From Megamerina dolium (Eukaryota > Arthropoda > Insecta > Diptera > Megamerinidae): DNA of 64,000 bases. The notes under the pieces are model-generated. The model had not been told where the DNA came from. It saw nothing but the letters and a program-made list of their open reading frames with translations, and ran no database searches. The position numbers and the translations under genes are program-made. This document shows positions 24,506 to 35,772 of this stretch, in pieces. Every line of letters begins with the position of its first letter. Position 1 is the stretch's first letter. The DNA is taken from the NCBI GenBank assembly GCA_963854835.1, contig OY978528.1, positions 58,970,761-59,034,760 on the forward strand. The letters run 5' to 3'.

Positions 24506-25519
24506 TTTCGACAATAATACCGAAAAGTGATAAAATATTCGATATTAGTGTAGTCACGTTTCGACATTAATTCATTCGTCTTGTCTCAATGACATAAATA
24601 CCCTTTTAACACCCAAAAAGCTACCAAAATTATTTTTCCGTCCATGCTCCATACGTTTTTAGCAAATTTTAATGTTCGTTGTGATTATTGTAAGTTGGGC
24701 AAAATTTAGTTTTGGCGTCAAATTTTCGTAAAGATCGATTTTGAAAATCGTGGAAAGCAAATGGTTGATATTCATTGAAACGAAATTCGATTTCTAAAGG
24801 AACAACCCAGAAGGCAACTTTAGATATTAGAGTTTATTCCAAAATTATTGATTGCTTGGCAATTTGGAAATTCTATCAACTAGTTGGATGTGTTTAATCG
24901 GTCAGACGGTTTGCCTTCGAGCGCCCTATTCCCATTGTACAAATAACATTTCATTAAAAGCTAAATTGAAAAGCAGAAAAAAACGCACACCAGGAAATAA
25001 ATCTAATAACAGCTAAAGCCCTAACTTAACCTAATCTAAATCCAGGATCGGATAATTAACGTCGGAAGTTTTATGAGAAAACCAAAGGCCCAAGAACAAG
25101 ACCAAGAAATATACTCTTTTTGTTTTTATCCGCATCTCTCTGGACTTTTAGCTTACTTATGAAATTTCAAACAGTTTTTAATTATTTAACATAGGGCGCC
25201 TTTTTACTTGTGTGGAGTCACTTGGGCTTTAATAGATTTATTCGATTTATTTATAGAATAAAAATGGTTTCAATTTGGAAACGATAAAAAAAAAATAATA
25301 ATAATAAAGATAAAATTGTAATTAAAATTCAATTAAAATACTTAGGAAGTGCACTAAGGGATGTAACATTTGGTGCTTGATGCGATTGCAAGAATTTTAT
25401 ACAAACTTAAAGCATATAATGCGTTCTACAATTGATTCACAAACAAATTTTCAGCACCTAAAGAATTCTCTTCATGTTGGACTTTATAAGCGACCTTAAA
25501 GCTATTACACAACGATATA
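24506..25519. other. AT-rich spacer, no gene seen
   Basis: Nothing coding recognised. The first 90 bases resemble the 23440-23530 segment ('gacataaatacccttt', 'tttcgacattaa'), so they may belong to the same dispersed repeat on the other side of the Jockey/SINE block. Confidence 0.4.
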
Positions 25520-26824
25520 AAGGGTTATCCATTTCGCGGTTTCAAAAGTATAGGGCTAGAATTCGACATCTGTCAAACTGAGTTGTTAAAACAATTTCTT
25601 TCTTTTTCAGTTCAAAGTCTGACATTTGCGAAAATGGATCGCTTAACTATCGCACAACGCATTAAAATTGTAAAAACCTACTACAAAAATGGTGATTCTG
25701 CCACAGCCACATATCTTGATTTAAGAGGAGATTATGGTTTACATAATCGTCCAACTACGCAAGCAATTGGCGAAATTGTGAAGAAATATGAAGAGACTGG
25801 ATCGGTTACAGATATTTTAAGGCCTGTGCATCATCGTTTCGCTCGTACCACCGAAAATATCGCTGCTGTAAGTGAAAGTGTTGCCGAAGACCCGAATGTG
25901 TCGATTCCTCGTCGTTCTCAGGAGTTAGGACTGTCTTACGGCACATTATGGCGTATTTTGCATTTGGATCTACACCTACATCCATATAAAATCCAGCTCA
26001 CATAACAACTGAAGCCAGCTGACCATTCACAACGTCGTAGATACGTCGAATGGGTGCTTGAACAACAGGCTGTGGACGGCGATTTTTCGAACAAAATTTT
26101 CTTCAGCGACGAAGCACATTTCTCACTCGGTGGGTAAGTTAACAAACAAAATTGTCCTATTTGGGGTTCTGAGAATCCTCAAGTAATTGAAGAGAGGCCA
26201 CTACATCCACAAAAATTCACTGCTTGATGCGCTCTTTGGTCCGGAGGTGTGATTGGACCTTACTTCTTCGAAAACGACGATGGAACGACTATCACCGTCA
26301 ATTCGGAGCGTTATGGTCATATGATAACCGACTTTTTTTTGCCTGCTATTGAAGAATACGACTTAGAGAATATGTGGTTTCAACAAGACGGTGCCACATG
26401 CCACACAACTCGAGCGAATATGGCTTTATTGCAAGAGAAATTTTCTGGCCGCGTAATTTCTCGTCGTGGCGATATCAAGTGGCCACCAAGATCATGCGAT
26501 TTGACACCGCTTGACTTTTTTTTGTGGGGCTACGCGAAAGACCGTGTTTATGCAGATAAACCTTTAACTCTTGAGCACCTAAAAACCAACATTCGTCACG
26601 TTATGGCTGAGATACCGCCCAATATGGGTCAAAAAGTGGTCGAAAATTACCTCAAAAGAATCGATGCTTGCAACAATTGGCGTGGTGGTCATTTAAATGA
26701 TGTAGTATTTCACACATAATTTCAACGTTCAAACTTTATAATAAAAAAGAAATATCATGATAAAAAATATTTTATATGTGTTTTATTTACATTTACTTTT
26801 GAAACCGCAAAATGGATAACCCTT
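25520..26824 (+). mobile_element. Rosa-like (DD41D) mariner, complete ends, transposase with three nonsense codons
   Basis: The inverted ends are about 30 bp (aagggttatccatttcgcgg at the left; 'aagggttatccattttgcgg' read inward from the right), flanked by TA at 25518-25519 and 26825-26826. The transposase frame runs from ATG 25634 to the stop at 26717-26719 (361 codons) without any frameshift. The N-terminus has a helix-turn-helix-like region (LTIAQRIKIVKTYYKNGDSA). The catalytic residues are Asp159 (FFSDEAHF), Asp252 (WFQQDGATCH) and Asp294 (DLTPLDFFLWG), with 92 and 41 residues between them. Stops interrupt it at 26003 (TAA), 26135 (TAA) and 26225 (TGA). DD41D is known for the rosa subfamily described from tephritid flies. 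Recently inactivated. Confidence 0.93.
25634..26719 (+). pseudogene. Transposase pseudogene of the DD41D mariner
   Basis: A single reading frame of 361 codons plus stop, interrupted only by three nonsense codons. The first (26003-26005) follows the helix-turn-helix part and lies ahead of all three catalytic Asp codons. The second (26135-26137) comes just after the first Asp, and the third (26225-26227) lies before the second. The frame is otherwise conserved to the end (RGGHLNDVVFHT). An upstream TTG at 25583 also opens the frame, but the ATG at 25634 gives the expected N-terminus. The product would have cut and pasted the element at TA sites. No full-length protein can be made from this copy. 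Confidence 0.9.
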
Positions 26825-26826
26825 TA

Positions 26827-28915
26827 CCACTACAATTACTTCTGATAACCTGAAAACATTTCAAAGAGCTTACCATATAGGTTCTAAAGCATCGATTCTA
26901 TAGTCTCTTTAATTCAAATTCATAATTCAATATTTCTTGAGGCCCACTCAAGTCATTTTATTAGTTCTTTAGTTAGAAATTCCAAGCGCTGTGGAGGAAT
27001 TGAATTCCAAGTTTACACAAAAAAGGTTGGGTTTGTTGATTTATTTGTTGATACCTTATATTTTATACTCTTAGAATATAAAGATTTTTATATATATGAG
27101 TTCAATTTTTTCTTAAAGCATTTCGAAATTTTTTTTTTTTTTGCAGGTGATTCAAATGTAGAAAAATCTTGGTGAATCGACAGTGAATCATATTTTGAGA
27201 ATTGCTTAATTTTTCCTTGCTAGAAATCAGGAATATAAATCTTCGATCGATAGTTTGAGGTCTTATTGTATCCTATTATATGTAGAATAGTCTATTAACC
27301 TTTATTCATATCCAAAACACCAAGCCTAAAGATCAAATATTAGGCATTTACCCCAAATTCAAAATTCTGTTATTTTCACAGCACTTATTATCCGATATTC
27401 GATATCCCGTACAATTATTATATGTATTTATTTCCCTGACTATAGTACATTCATCCACTCCATACCACACTATGCTGTATGTCTACCTTTATATATTCAC
27501 GCATATTACAAATGTCGCCCAGCTAGTCTATAAGTATCAAAATGTGTACATATGAAAATGGAAACTTTTGCAATAAAATAATAGGTTTCAAATAACGACA
27601 CAAACATTGATAGTAGCTATTGAGAGATGCTATCACTATCACTGTCATTACCAACCACCAGGATCTCCATCATCACCATTTGCCTTTAGTCATCATCAAC
27701 AAATCGAATAGATAACAACATTTTTCCATTATATTCACAAAAGTTCTTAAATGACATGACGTAACATAGCAATTATGAGAAATTTAAGTTTCACTTTAAT
27801 GTCTCTAAGTCAATATGTATGGCAGAAGGGACGACTATTGATGCCGCTGCTGCTGTTATTGGAATTATTTATTAGATTACAAATAGCATATAATATAGCT
27901 GCCCATACGAGTATACCAATATATCTATGGCAATAATAAAGAAATCCATGGATACTCGTAGATAGTTATATACAAGCATATGCGTATGAGATGAAAAGCC
28001 AATGAACGTTAAATGGAGAAAAAATCAAAAGCAATTTGATTAAGTTTAAAGCAATTTGAAATGTAAACCTCAAGAGGAAATTACAAAGGCGAATGAAGGT
28101 TTACATACATACCTATGTACGATACATTCTGCAAAGCAACAGCATCCAAAGATGAACGATGAACTATATAAGGGACATTGACTAATACAAGGTTGAATAG
28201 CAATAACATATGGTATAACTCAAATGAAGAAAAAAAATAACAAAATTATGAAATTATGAAAAATTTATATTTTATGATTTGGTGAATAAGTAACGAGCTT
28301 GTCCTATGGCATCATGGCAACCATGATGGACTATAACTATAACTATATGGAAAATGGTAATACTGCACCTATTTAATAGTTGACAGGATAAAAGTCAATT
28401 TGTATCCAATATTTTTTTAATGATTTATATTTTTTTGAACATCTATGGCCAGCTTAAGATCATTTTAATTACTTGTGAAAAATCAAAATACTGCTGAGGT
28501 CTAAATCCAATACTTATTACAGTCGCAAGGATCAAATAGTAGTTCAATTCTCCTTTAATTATTTTTTAGTACACGTTTGACTTTGAACTCTTCAGTTATA
28601 AAACAAGTTCTCTGTCAAATATTTTACCTCGATACAGGAAAGAGTGCTACTTAATATTGGGAAATTGAAAACAATGGCCAAAAGATGGGATAGACACTTT
28701 CTCTCGCAAAAGTTTGGTGTAGAAATTTCACATTGCACAAACTTATAGGATTTGGTGTGGAAGTTTTGATAAATTCATATGTATTGTAAATAAGTCTAAA
28801 CTATGCATAGTGTGATGTCCACTTTTACAATATGTTCAATATTCTTTTGCTGGTGTAAAGTCCAAGAGGTTCTCTGGAAAATACAAAAATTTAGAGAATT
28901 TCCCAGGATGGATTT
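26827..28915. other. AT-rich intergenic DNA, no gene seen
   Basis: No recognisable gene. Short GCT/GCC triplets lie at 27841-27857. Toward the right end, 28560-28860 has weak resemblance to the degenerate repeat that starts at 28916. Confidence 0.45.
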
Positions 28916-29027
28916 AATGTTTCCACCGTATACGATTGACCCAGAAGTATAGAAATTATTCGGTTGAAAGTCAAAGTGACAAGGACCAATACTTTTTACC
29001 CAAACGTTTTAAAAGCAATTGTGGGTG

Positions 29028-29118
29028 TCGTAGCTCAGTGGTTAGTACGTTGGCCTTCTGATCTGTAGGTGGTTGATTCGATCCCCGGCTAAAGCACAAC
29101 TTTTATATTGAATACGGT
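29028..29118 (+). mobile_element. tRNA-derived SINE, copy D (head only)
   Basis: Reads gtcgtagctcagtggttagt, ttggccttctgatctgtagg and then gattcgatccccggct. It is the tRNA-like head with A and B boxes, ending soon after in 'acttttatattg'. The body and tail are absent. This copy has the best preserved B box (gattcgatcc) of the set. Confidence 0.8.
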
Positions 29119-29137
29119 ATCTCTAGTATTAAAATTA

Positions 29138-29690
29138 TGGAAGAGGGTGTACCTCTCGGCAGTGTGATTGGACCTGTCTTTTATCTACTATACACAGCTG
29201 ATATTCCAGCACCAGAGAATGATGATGAAATGATTGCTACCTTTGCGGAAGACACCATACTGCTCGTGTCAGATACAAACATCGACGCAGCCTGAGTAGA
29301 GCTGCAATAAATTCTAAATACAGTTGCAAAGTGGTCTCAAAATGGGGGATACAATTTAATACGGATCTTTTACACATATCAACAAAAAATTCCAAGAGAA
29401 ACAATTAAGTATCTACGAAGATCAAATTCCGACTATAACCAGAGCATAATAACTTGACATAACAATAGATGAAAGACTTACTTGGAAAGAGCATATACTT
29501 ACAATAAAGAACGAAATTAAACTAAAATTTTGACAATTTTACTGAATCCTATGTCCAATTATTATGCTAATATGGAAATACGACATAAAAATATGGGGCA
29601 CTGCCTTCAACACAAATTTACAAATTGTAAAAAGACAACAATCGAAAATGCTGTGGTCAATAGTCAATTCTAAAGAGTACATACCGAACA
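29138..29690 (+). mobile_element. Jockey-type reverse transcriptase relic
   Basis: The plus strand reads MEEGVPLGSVIGPVFYLLYT, ADIPAPENDDEMIATFAEDT, then VAKWSQNGG. These match the GVPQGSVLGP and ATFADDT motifs of Jockey-clade RT, with the first catalytic Asp of FADDT changed to Glu. Further blocks (LDITIDERLTWKEHI, IWGTAFNTNLQIVKRQQSK, YIPNS) follow in shifting frames. Multiple stops. The 5' side abuts the SINE head at 29118. Confidence 0.8.
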
Positions 29691-29881
29691 GTAGCGTAGT
29701 CATGATTTTGGCAAAGGGGAAGATAAGATGAAAAATATGTATAAGAAAAAGTTGTTAATGAATAAGTTTTAAATATCTATATATTATTATTCTATCTTTT
29801 TAACAAGTCCATCGGGAAGGGGAGCTATATAATGTATTTTTCTTGTGAGTTTTACTTCATTATGAATGGATAATTCAGCAA

Positions 29882-30345
29882 TGCCTCACCATCGACGGTC
29901 AAGCCTAATATTTATGGCGAAAAGATCATGCTGTTTATTTGGTGGGACCAGCTGGGTGTGGTGTATTATGAGCTGTTAAAATCGGTTCAGTCGATCACAG
30001 GGGATTTGCACAGAAGACAATTGACGCATTTGAGTAAAATGACCGAATATGCCGATAGATACGACAAAGTTATTTTGCAATATGATTATGCTTGGCCACA
30101 TGTTGCCTTTGTCCTTTAAAATATACTTAGGATCGCTCAAATGCGAAATCCTACCACACTCGCCGTATAGCTCACACATTGCTCCTTCCGATTTCCACTT
30201 AATCCGATCGATGACAACGGCTTGGAAGAACAGCGCTTCCATTCTTACGGAGAAGCCAAAAATTGAGTCGATTCATCGATTTCTTCAAAAATAGTGGATA
30301 GCGACTTTGAACATTGAATGTGCGATCAATTAAACCGCACGAATT
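29882..30345 (+). mobile_element. Mariner transposase fragment (mauritiana/capitata-like)
   Basis: The plus strand reads KPNIYGEKIMLFIWWDQLGV, VYYELLKSVQSITGDLHRRQ, then DKVILQYDYAWPHVA. After a frameshift comes SLKCEILPHSPYSSHIAPSD, FHLIRSM. This spans the middle and last catalytic Asp region; the second Asp context HDNARPH is here YDYAWPH. The N-terminal DNA-binding part and inverted ends are not found. Confidence 0.8.
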
Positions 30346-30440
30346 TATTTATACCATAATAATTACTGCACTCTAAATTTATAAAAATTACGTATTTCTT
30401 TTTTCTAAAGCAGTTGTAAAATAGAAGTATTAAAAATAAG

Positions 30441-30642
30441 TCTTCCGGTAGTAACAATTTGCTATGAAAAGGCTTCCAAAAGAGCCATGTGACAAAGCTG
30501 AGAAAAAGAGATGTTACAAGGCTTCTACCATTCGTTACAGGCTAATATAAGTAGTTACTGCCCAACTGCGCAACGCTCAACTGTCTGGAAGAGAAGCTCG
30601 ACTAAAGGGCTCTTCGTGGCTTATAAGAGCCACATATTAATT
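30441..30642 (+). mobile_element. tRNA-derived SINE, copy E (5'-truncated, divergent)
   Basis: Body and tail of the SINE family on the plus strand: 'tcttccggtagtaacaattt', a gacaaagctgagaaaaag block, 'ctcgactaaagggctcttcg', then 'gccacatattaattttt'. The tRNA-like head is missing. It is more diverged than copies C and G, and no target duplication is visible. Confidence 0.7.
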
Positions 30643-31220
30643 TTTCTTGTTTTAAAGTAATTTGGATGGTTGACAATATGCGCTGGTTGCGCAGTTTTAA
30701 TTCTTTTACTGTACAAAATTTACTTTGCACTGTGGAAATTACTTGATTTATTTCGGATCAAATATAATGGGTCCGAAACTTTTTCCCCAATACAATGTTT
30801 CAGTCGCAAGCTGAATGATGGAACATATTTATTATACCTAGCATCGTGAAAATTGATTAGTTAAACTCTAGTTCATGCAAGGACTGGTAATTTTTTTCGA
30901 AAGGCAAATATTTAAAGATCAACTTGGAGGACTATTAGAATGTATTTAGAAGGTATAGAAGATTTATCACCATTTTACGAATTTTAATGCTTCCACACTA
31001 TGCTATTGACTTTGCACTGAAAATTATTTGGTTAAGTTGAGTTCAAATGGCAAAGGTCCGATACTTTTTACACAATACAATACAATATTTAAAGAGAAAA
31101 TGTTTGACAGAAAATATTTATTACACCATCTTAGCAAGTTTAAAGCTTCCATAGAATAACATTGACCTTGAAGTGTGCATATTACGATACTTTTTACCCA
31201 AGAAGATATTTAAACAACAA

Positions 31221-32990
31221 ATTAGTTCAGTTCAATATGTGCGCGCTCTTTCCCCATTCCCTACTATACGTATTCAGTGGTCAAAGATATAGATCGCACC
31301 CTCTTTATATGTACGTAACTACTACCTCCACCATCATAACAGTTGAATTGCAAAGTTCAAGTAATTTTGTTCTTCGTTCAATCATGTTGTACAGGACATT
31401 GTTTTGTAATGTGGGTGGTGGAAAACGTGTACGTGCATTATACACATAACCACCAGTTGCTGTTGTGGATACTATGTGTAGATATAGTAAATCAGCTGAG
31501 CAACATTGTTTATAAATAATACAACAGTGTGATTATTGTTTATATTTATATTCTCTCTTTCGCTCGTACCCTCCAAATTTCGGTAGTATTGTATCCTGGA
31601 AATGATTCTGCGCATATGTGTGGATTCTATCAATGCTCTGATACTCTGAAACTTGGTATAAACAAAGTGTTTTTTTTTTTCGTTTATTTGTCCTTATAAA
31701 ATTTCTACCAAGTTTCATAGGCATTGAATGCATGCATAGCATCAGATCCTTTTAAATAGAGTCATTCTTCTTGAAAGACAACAGTTCCTTACGTACTTCT
31801 GAACTTAACGGTTACATTTGACTTTTTGGCTCATTGAGCTCAATGTATTTTGAGTAGAAAAGCAAATTGTCGTCGAATATTATACGAACCATTATAACTA
31901 AGTGGTAGTAGAGGCATTTCGTTCGTTTTGTTGTATGGGCATAATATACATAGTACTATTGTGAGTATATCCTACATATATGTAGTGCAGATGTATGTGT
32001 TCGTGTGTCTGTGCATTTGCCATTTATGTTGATTGTATTTTGGTGATAAGACAAAACCATGTTTGTATTTTGGCAATAAAAATAAACAAGACCAACTTTC
32101 TTACATACGTACGATACGATACGTCGAGTATCAACAAGAATTTATATTGTTCTATACAGCGTTGCCTGTTGTTGTTGATTAAATGTGAGTGTGTTGGAGT
32201 TTTGCGTTCTTTCGCGATAACAACAATAATGCTAGTGATTTAACAGTCTATGTGATTACATATGTGAGAATGGTGTAAGTTAATATTTCACTGCCAATGG
32301 CTTTATTCCCACCTACTGTTATGTGCTGAATCGCGCGTTTTTTTTTTGTGTGTTTTACTCAAATGTACGTGTATTCAAGTGTAACCTTTGTTTCGTATCG
32401 TTTTCATTTTTGGTGCACAATCTTAGCTTTTTAATGGTTTCTTGTATATTTCTTTTCATTTTGATGTTTTATAATTGCTTTGCTCTATTCAAGGCCTAGC
32501 CCAGATAGTACCGCAGCACAATATATCGATGAGTGAAAGTATCAAGCGTACAATATCGCATAGTGTTTTGTTGTGATTTAATTTAACAGCTAAAATTACT
32601 TGCAATATTTGCATAATTTACTTAACTATTTTATACGAGTGCGAGTACTTCGTCGTACTCGGGATAGTGATAAAGTGTTACTATATTGTATTGCATGAGC
32701 AGCATATAAGTCAACTGTATGTAATTGTAATTACATTGGCAACTTAAAATGTGTAAGTATTTCACAAGAATTTCATTATACATTATTTATGTACAATATA
32801 TTAAATATGTTGAGAATTTCCTTTAAGAATTGATATTTTTGTTGGTTAACATTGCCCTTCTGTTCATGATGTCGGAAATTATTATTTGGAAATTAGTATT
32901 CATTCAGAAAAATAAAAGATGTGTTCTTTCAAATGGTGCCGATTTGTGAACAAATATTTCAGCACAATTCATTTGTAATGAACAATCATC
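31221..32990. other. AT-rich spacer, no gene seen
   Basis: No recognisable gene. Contains pyrimidine and TG-rich tracts; the frames 31162-31449 and 31995-32243 lack family features. Confidence 0.4.
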
Positions 32991-33098
32991 TCAAAGGGCT
33001 CTGTGACAGAGTCCAGAAAATATGATATCAAAAGGGTTCTGTCTTTGGGTATCGAGCACCTAAGTTTAACACGTACTACAATAGTCGAAGAGAAGCTA
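32991..33098 (+). mobile_element. tRNA-derived SINE, copy F (body scrap)
   Basis: 'ctctgtgacagagtccagaa' followed by 'aaaagggttctgtc' and 'taacacgtactacaatagtc' aligns with the middle of the SINE ('ctctgttacaaagctcagaa', 'aagagttctgccgttcgg'). Head and tail are gone. It is the oldest-looking copy here. Confidence 0.55.
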
Positions 33099-33758
33099 CA
33101 GTAAAATGTTGTTTAAAAACCTATACGTTCAACTGTGTATTCAATTTTATCGAATGTTTTAATATAAATAGAAAATGTGTTTAGTTTGCTATTTAAATTA
33201 AATAGAAATAATATGGACATTTTTTCATTTCTTCATCAGCTTCATCAATTTCTCGCCCTTTTATAGTCCAGAAAAGTATACATTTAAAAATGTTCAATTA
33301 TTCCTCTGTTAATAATCAAGAACGTTCCATAAATTACTAATATTGATTTAAGCGCAATTTTCTGCTCTAATGAAAAAAAGAAACTTGATGACCATATTTG
33401 ATTCCAACTAGTTTCAGGAATTATTCTGATAGATTAATATGATATAATATTATTATAAAATATTATAAAATCTAAGAACTAAGAAGAAGAAATTGTATGA
33501 AATGCCCCCAAGCATTTTTGCCTTGTTTTTTATTCAGAAAAGTGTTTTACCCCTAAATTCATAAAATAGATTTAATTGACAAATGTTTTTTACCACTGTA
33601 AATCAATTATTTAAATCAATAAAACTGCATATATTTGATAGTAATTTTACGGACAACATTTGTTTCTTTGTTTTTTTCTGAAAGCGACAAGTACTAGATA
33701 GGCCAACTTTTGTATATATAAAAAAAACCAAGAAATTCCCTGAACTTGACATATAAAT
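33099..33758. other. AT-rich 3' flank of the protease gene, no gene seen
   Basis: Nothing coding is recognised between the SINE scrap and the poly(A) signal of the downstream-most protease gene. Confidence 0.45.
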
Positions 33759-33769
33759 TTTATTTTATT
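33759..33769 (-). terminator. Poly(A) signal of protease gene 1
   Basis: Two overlapping AATAAA hexamers on the minus strand, about 27-37 nt beyond the stop codon of the protease gene. Confidence 0.6.
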
Positions 33770-33795
33770 TTTTATACTTTTACATAAGAAGTATT

Positions 33796-34715
33796 TTAGT
33801 TAAATGTCAAACCAGTTTTAGATTTAATCCAACCTATATAGGAGGATATACGAGTATAAACATTTGGACTAAAATCTTCACAATAATATGATGTGCCGAA
33901 GGAGACAAGACCAATCTGTTTGCCATCCAAATTCGAAACCATCGGACCACCAGAATCTCCTTCACAGGGGGCTGCTGTTGTGCTTGAGGCACAAATATTG
34001 CTATCGAGCGTAAGACCAGTGCGTGCTTTGCACACTGAATTCGGTTCAACTATAAGGTTAGCGAATAAAAGATGATTGGAAAGATCTCGGTCTGAAAACA
34101 TAAAATATATTTATGTGATTATATAAGTCGTTTCAAAAATGTATTTATTAATAGAATTGCACTTACTTGCATCCGTTGTATGACCCCAGCCGGCTACAAC
34201 AGCTCTGGTGTTTGTGTAATCTACAGAGCCATCGGCCAATTTTATAGTCGATATGCTACTAGATAATTCTACTGGTTTTATATGAATCAATGCAATATCA
34301 TTCTCAAGCCTTTGACGATTATAATTTTCATGAACAATAATGTCGTTTGCAGTGATTCGGGCAGTCTTTAAAGATTTACCCTTTTCGACCATACCCAAAC
34401 GGATATATCCACCTTTAGCTCTGCAATGAAATAATATTATAGTAGATTCGTGGAGATTATATTACAGCAGGTACTATTATCAACAGATCAAACGTATACA
34501 TACCCGCCTGTGCAATGAGCAGCAGTTAATACCCATTCGGGACTAATCAAAGATCCTCCACACCAAGCAGTGCCTTGATGGTTATCTAAATCCACAGCAA
34601 CAATAAATGGAAATTGTTGCTCTTTAGCTGGAGTACCCTTATAGATACGACCGTCTTGTATTCTACCGGCAGAAACGGAAGCCAAAAATAAAGCAATTAA
34701 TACGGAGAACTTCAT
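33796..34715 (-). CDS. Chymotrypsin-like S1A serine protease, gene 1 (three exons)
   Basis: Secreted S1A endopeptidase, probably a gut digestive enzyme (role inferred). The exons are 34715-34504, 34420-34167 and 34091-33796, with GT-AG introns of 83 and 75 nt. They join to 253 residues. Signal peptide about 1-16; activation site Arg23|Ile24 (GR|IYKG). The triad is His67 (TAAHC), Asp112 (ENDIAL) and Ser202 (GDSGGP). Disulfide cysteines 52/68, 176/189 and 198/220-equivalent are present. The residue at chymotrypsin position 189 is Ala196 rather than Asp, so trypsin specificity is unlikely. A TATA-like box lies 56-65 nt upstream and a poly(A) signal downstream. The paralog starting at 38640 has the same intron positions. 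I cannot assign an orthologue name. Confidence 0.93.
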
Positions 34716-34770
34716 GGCTAATGTTTAAATGGAATTTAGACGATTAATCAGACAGCTTCACAGTGTGTCT

Positions 34771-34780
34771 TTATTATATA
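34771..34780 (-). promoter_or_regulatory. TATA box of protease gene 1
   Basis: Minus strand TATATAATAA, 56-65 nt upstream of the ATG at 34715. The paralog has TATATAAAAA at nearly the same distance, and the leader between box and ATG is also conserved, which supports both as core promoters. Confidence 0.65.
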
Positions 34781-35241
34781 CTCACATATGTATGTAGGTG
34801 GTAAATTATTGTTGCCAATTCTGCTTCGATAACCGGTCAAGTGAATAATTTTCGAATGCTAATATTCTACGGATTAAGGTATGCTATATTAAAAAGTCGA
34901 TTGCATTGAAAACTATTCGGCGGTTAGGGGTTACTTTGTGGAAATAGTTGAATATGAAAGCTAGAATATTCATGTTAGAAATCCTGTTGATAGATTTTGT
35001 CGAATAATATCGAATATTATTCGATAACCGATTTTCCGTAAGGGTCGATGAAGTAATTGAAAACTCTAAAATTAAGTATCTAATATATTTGTTTTCTATT
35101 GACGCATTAAAAAATTAACTAAATTTACCCTAAATGATATATTTGCGGAACTGTTTGCGTATATATGGCAAATATATACCTATCTATAAAAACATTTGTG
35201 TAAATATTTTGGTATCAACTGCTGTACTCGAATACACGTAA
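34781..35241. repeat. Duplicated upstream flank of protease gene 1
   Basis: Contains blocks also found near 36.2-36.5, 38.7-39.5 and 40.1-40.4 kb: 'gaaaactattcggcggttag' (34909), 'cgataaccgattttccg' and 'attgacgcattaaaaaatta' (35099). These show that the duplication which made the protease cluster extends well upstream of the coding exons. No coding sequence. Confidence 0.6.
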
Positions 35242-35769
35242 TAGCCTAGACAGACGGCAGCCTAATTCGGGATTATCGAGTTAATTCGAATTAACTCGGG
35301 CATTAACTGCAGCTAATCCGCATAAACTCTATGAGTTAATTCTCAAAATAAAAGAGGATTAGGGCAATTTACGATGGCAACACTGCTGAAAATTGTCTAT
35401 TGTGAATTTTTCTCGATCCATTTTACAAAATATTAGGTGTGTTCGCTAACAAATAACTTTCAACAATTGTTTACAGTTTTCAACATGAAAAGTGTTGGCG
35501 AATAAATAAATCCAGCTGTCAATTATGAACGGTGAATGTCAATTTACAAGTTTCTGATAGTTTTCAGTTCACGTACTTCTTGTAGATCTTCTCATATCGA
35601 GAGTGATAGATGACAGAAATTGATAGTGATAGTAATGTAAGTGGACAGACCTAATAAAACAGCAATCAGTCCTTTAGTTAATCCGCAATACTGCCGTCTG
35701 TCAGGTTATTATTTTATTCGGATTAAGTGCGCCGGTAATCCAGATTAACGCTGCCGTCTGTCTAGGCTA
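35242..35769. mobile_element. MITE copy 2 (528 bp, TAA target duplication)
   Basis: The ends are perfect inverted repeats over the first 20 bases (tagcctagacagacggcagc), flanked by TAA at 35239-35241 and 35770-35772. The internal sequence matches copy 1 (14901-15429) along its whole length with scattered substitutions, including 'ctcgggcattaact', 'ccagctgtcaatta' and 'acagcaatcag'. No coding capacity. It landed in the upstream flank of protease gene 1, about 0.5 kb from the ATG. Confidence 0.9.
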
Positions 35770-35772
35770 TAA

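Larger units (their letters stand above)
28916..31220. repeat. Degenerate repeat array interrupted by four mobile-element pieces
   Basis: Copies of a loose unit occur at 28916-29012, 30715-30845, 30985-31134 and 31135-31220. The unit has 'gcttccac..tatgctattgac' followed by 'ggtccgatactttttaccc' and then 'aatacaat'. Two units (30985 and 31135) lie side by side; the others are separated by a SINE head, Jockey RT, mariner and SINE body. Noncoding. It looks like an old tandem array opened up by insertions. Confidence 0.55.

Noticed and set aside
29028..29118. Possible tRNA gene
   Set aside because: It has A and B boxes, but the anticodon-arm analogue has too long a loop, the acceptor stem does not pair, and the same sequence heads several SINE copies with bodies and target duplications.
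29138..30345. Jockey RT and mariner pieces as one composite gene
   Set aside because: They match different transposon classes, are separated by about 190 bp of unrelated sequence and both contain stops.
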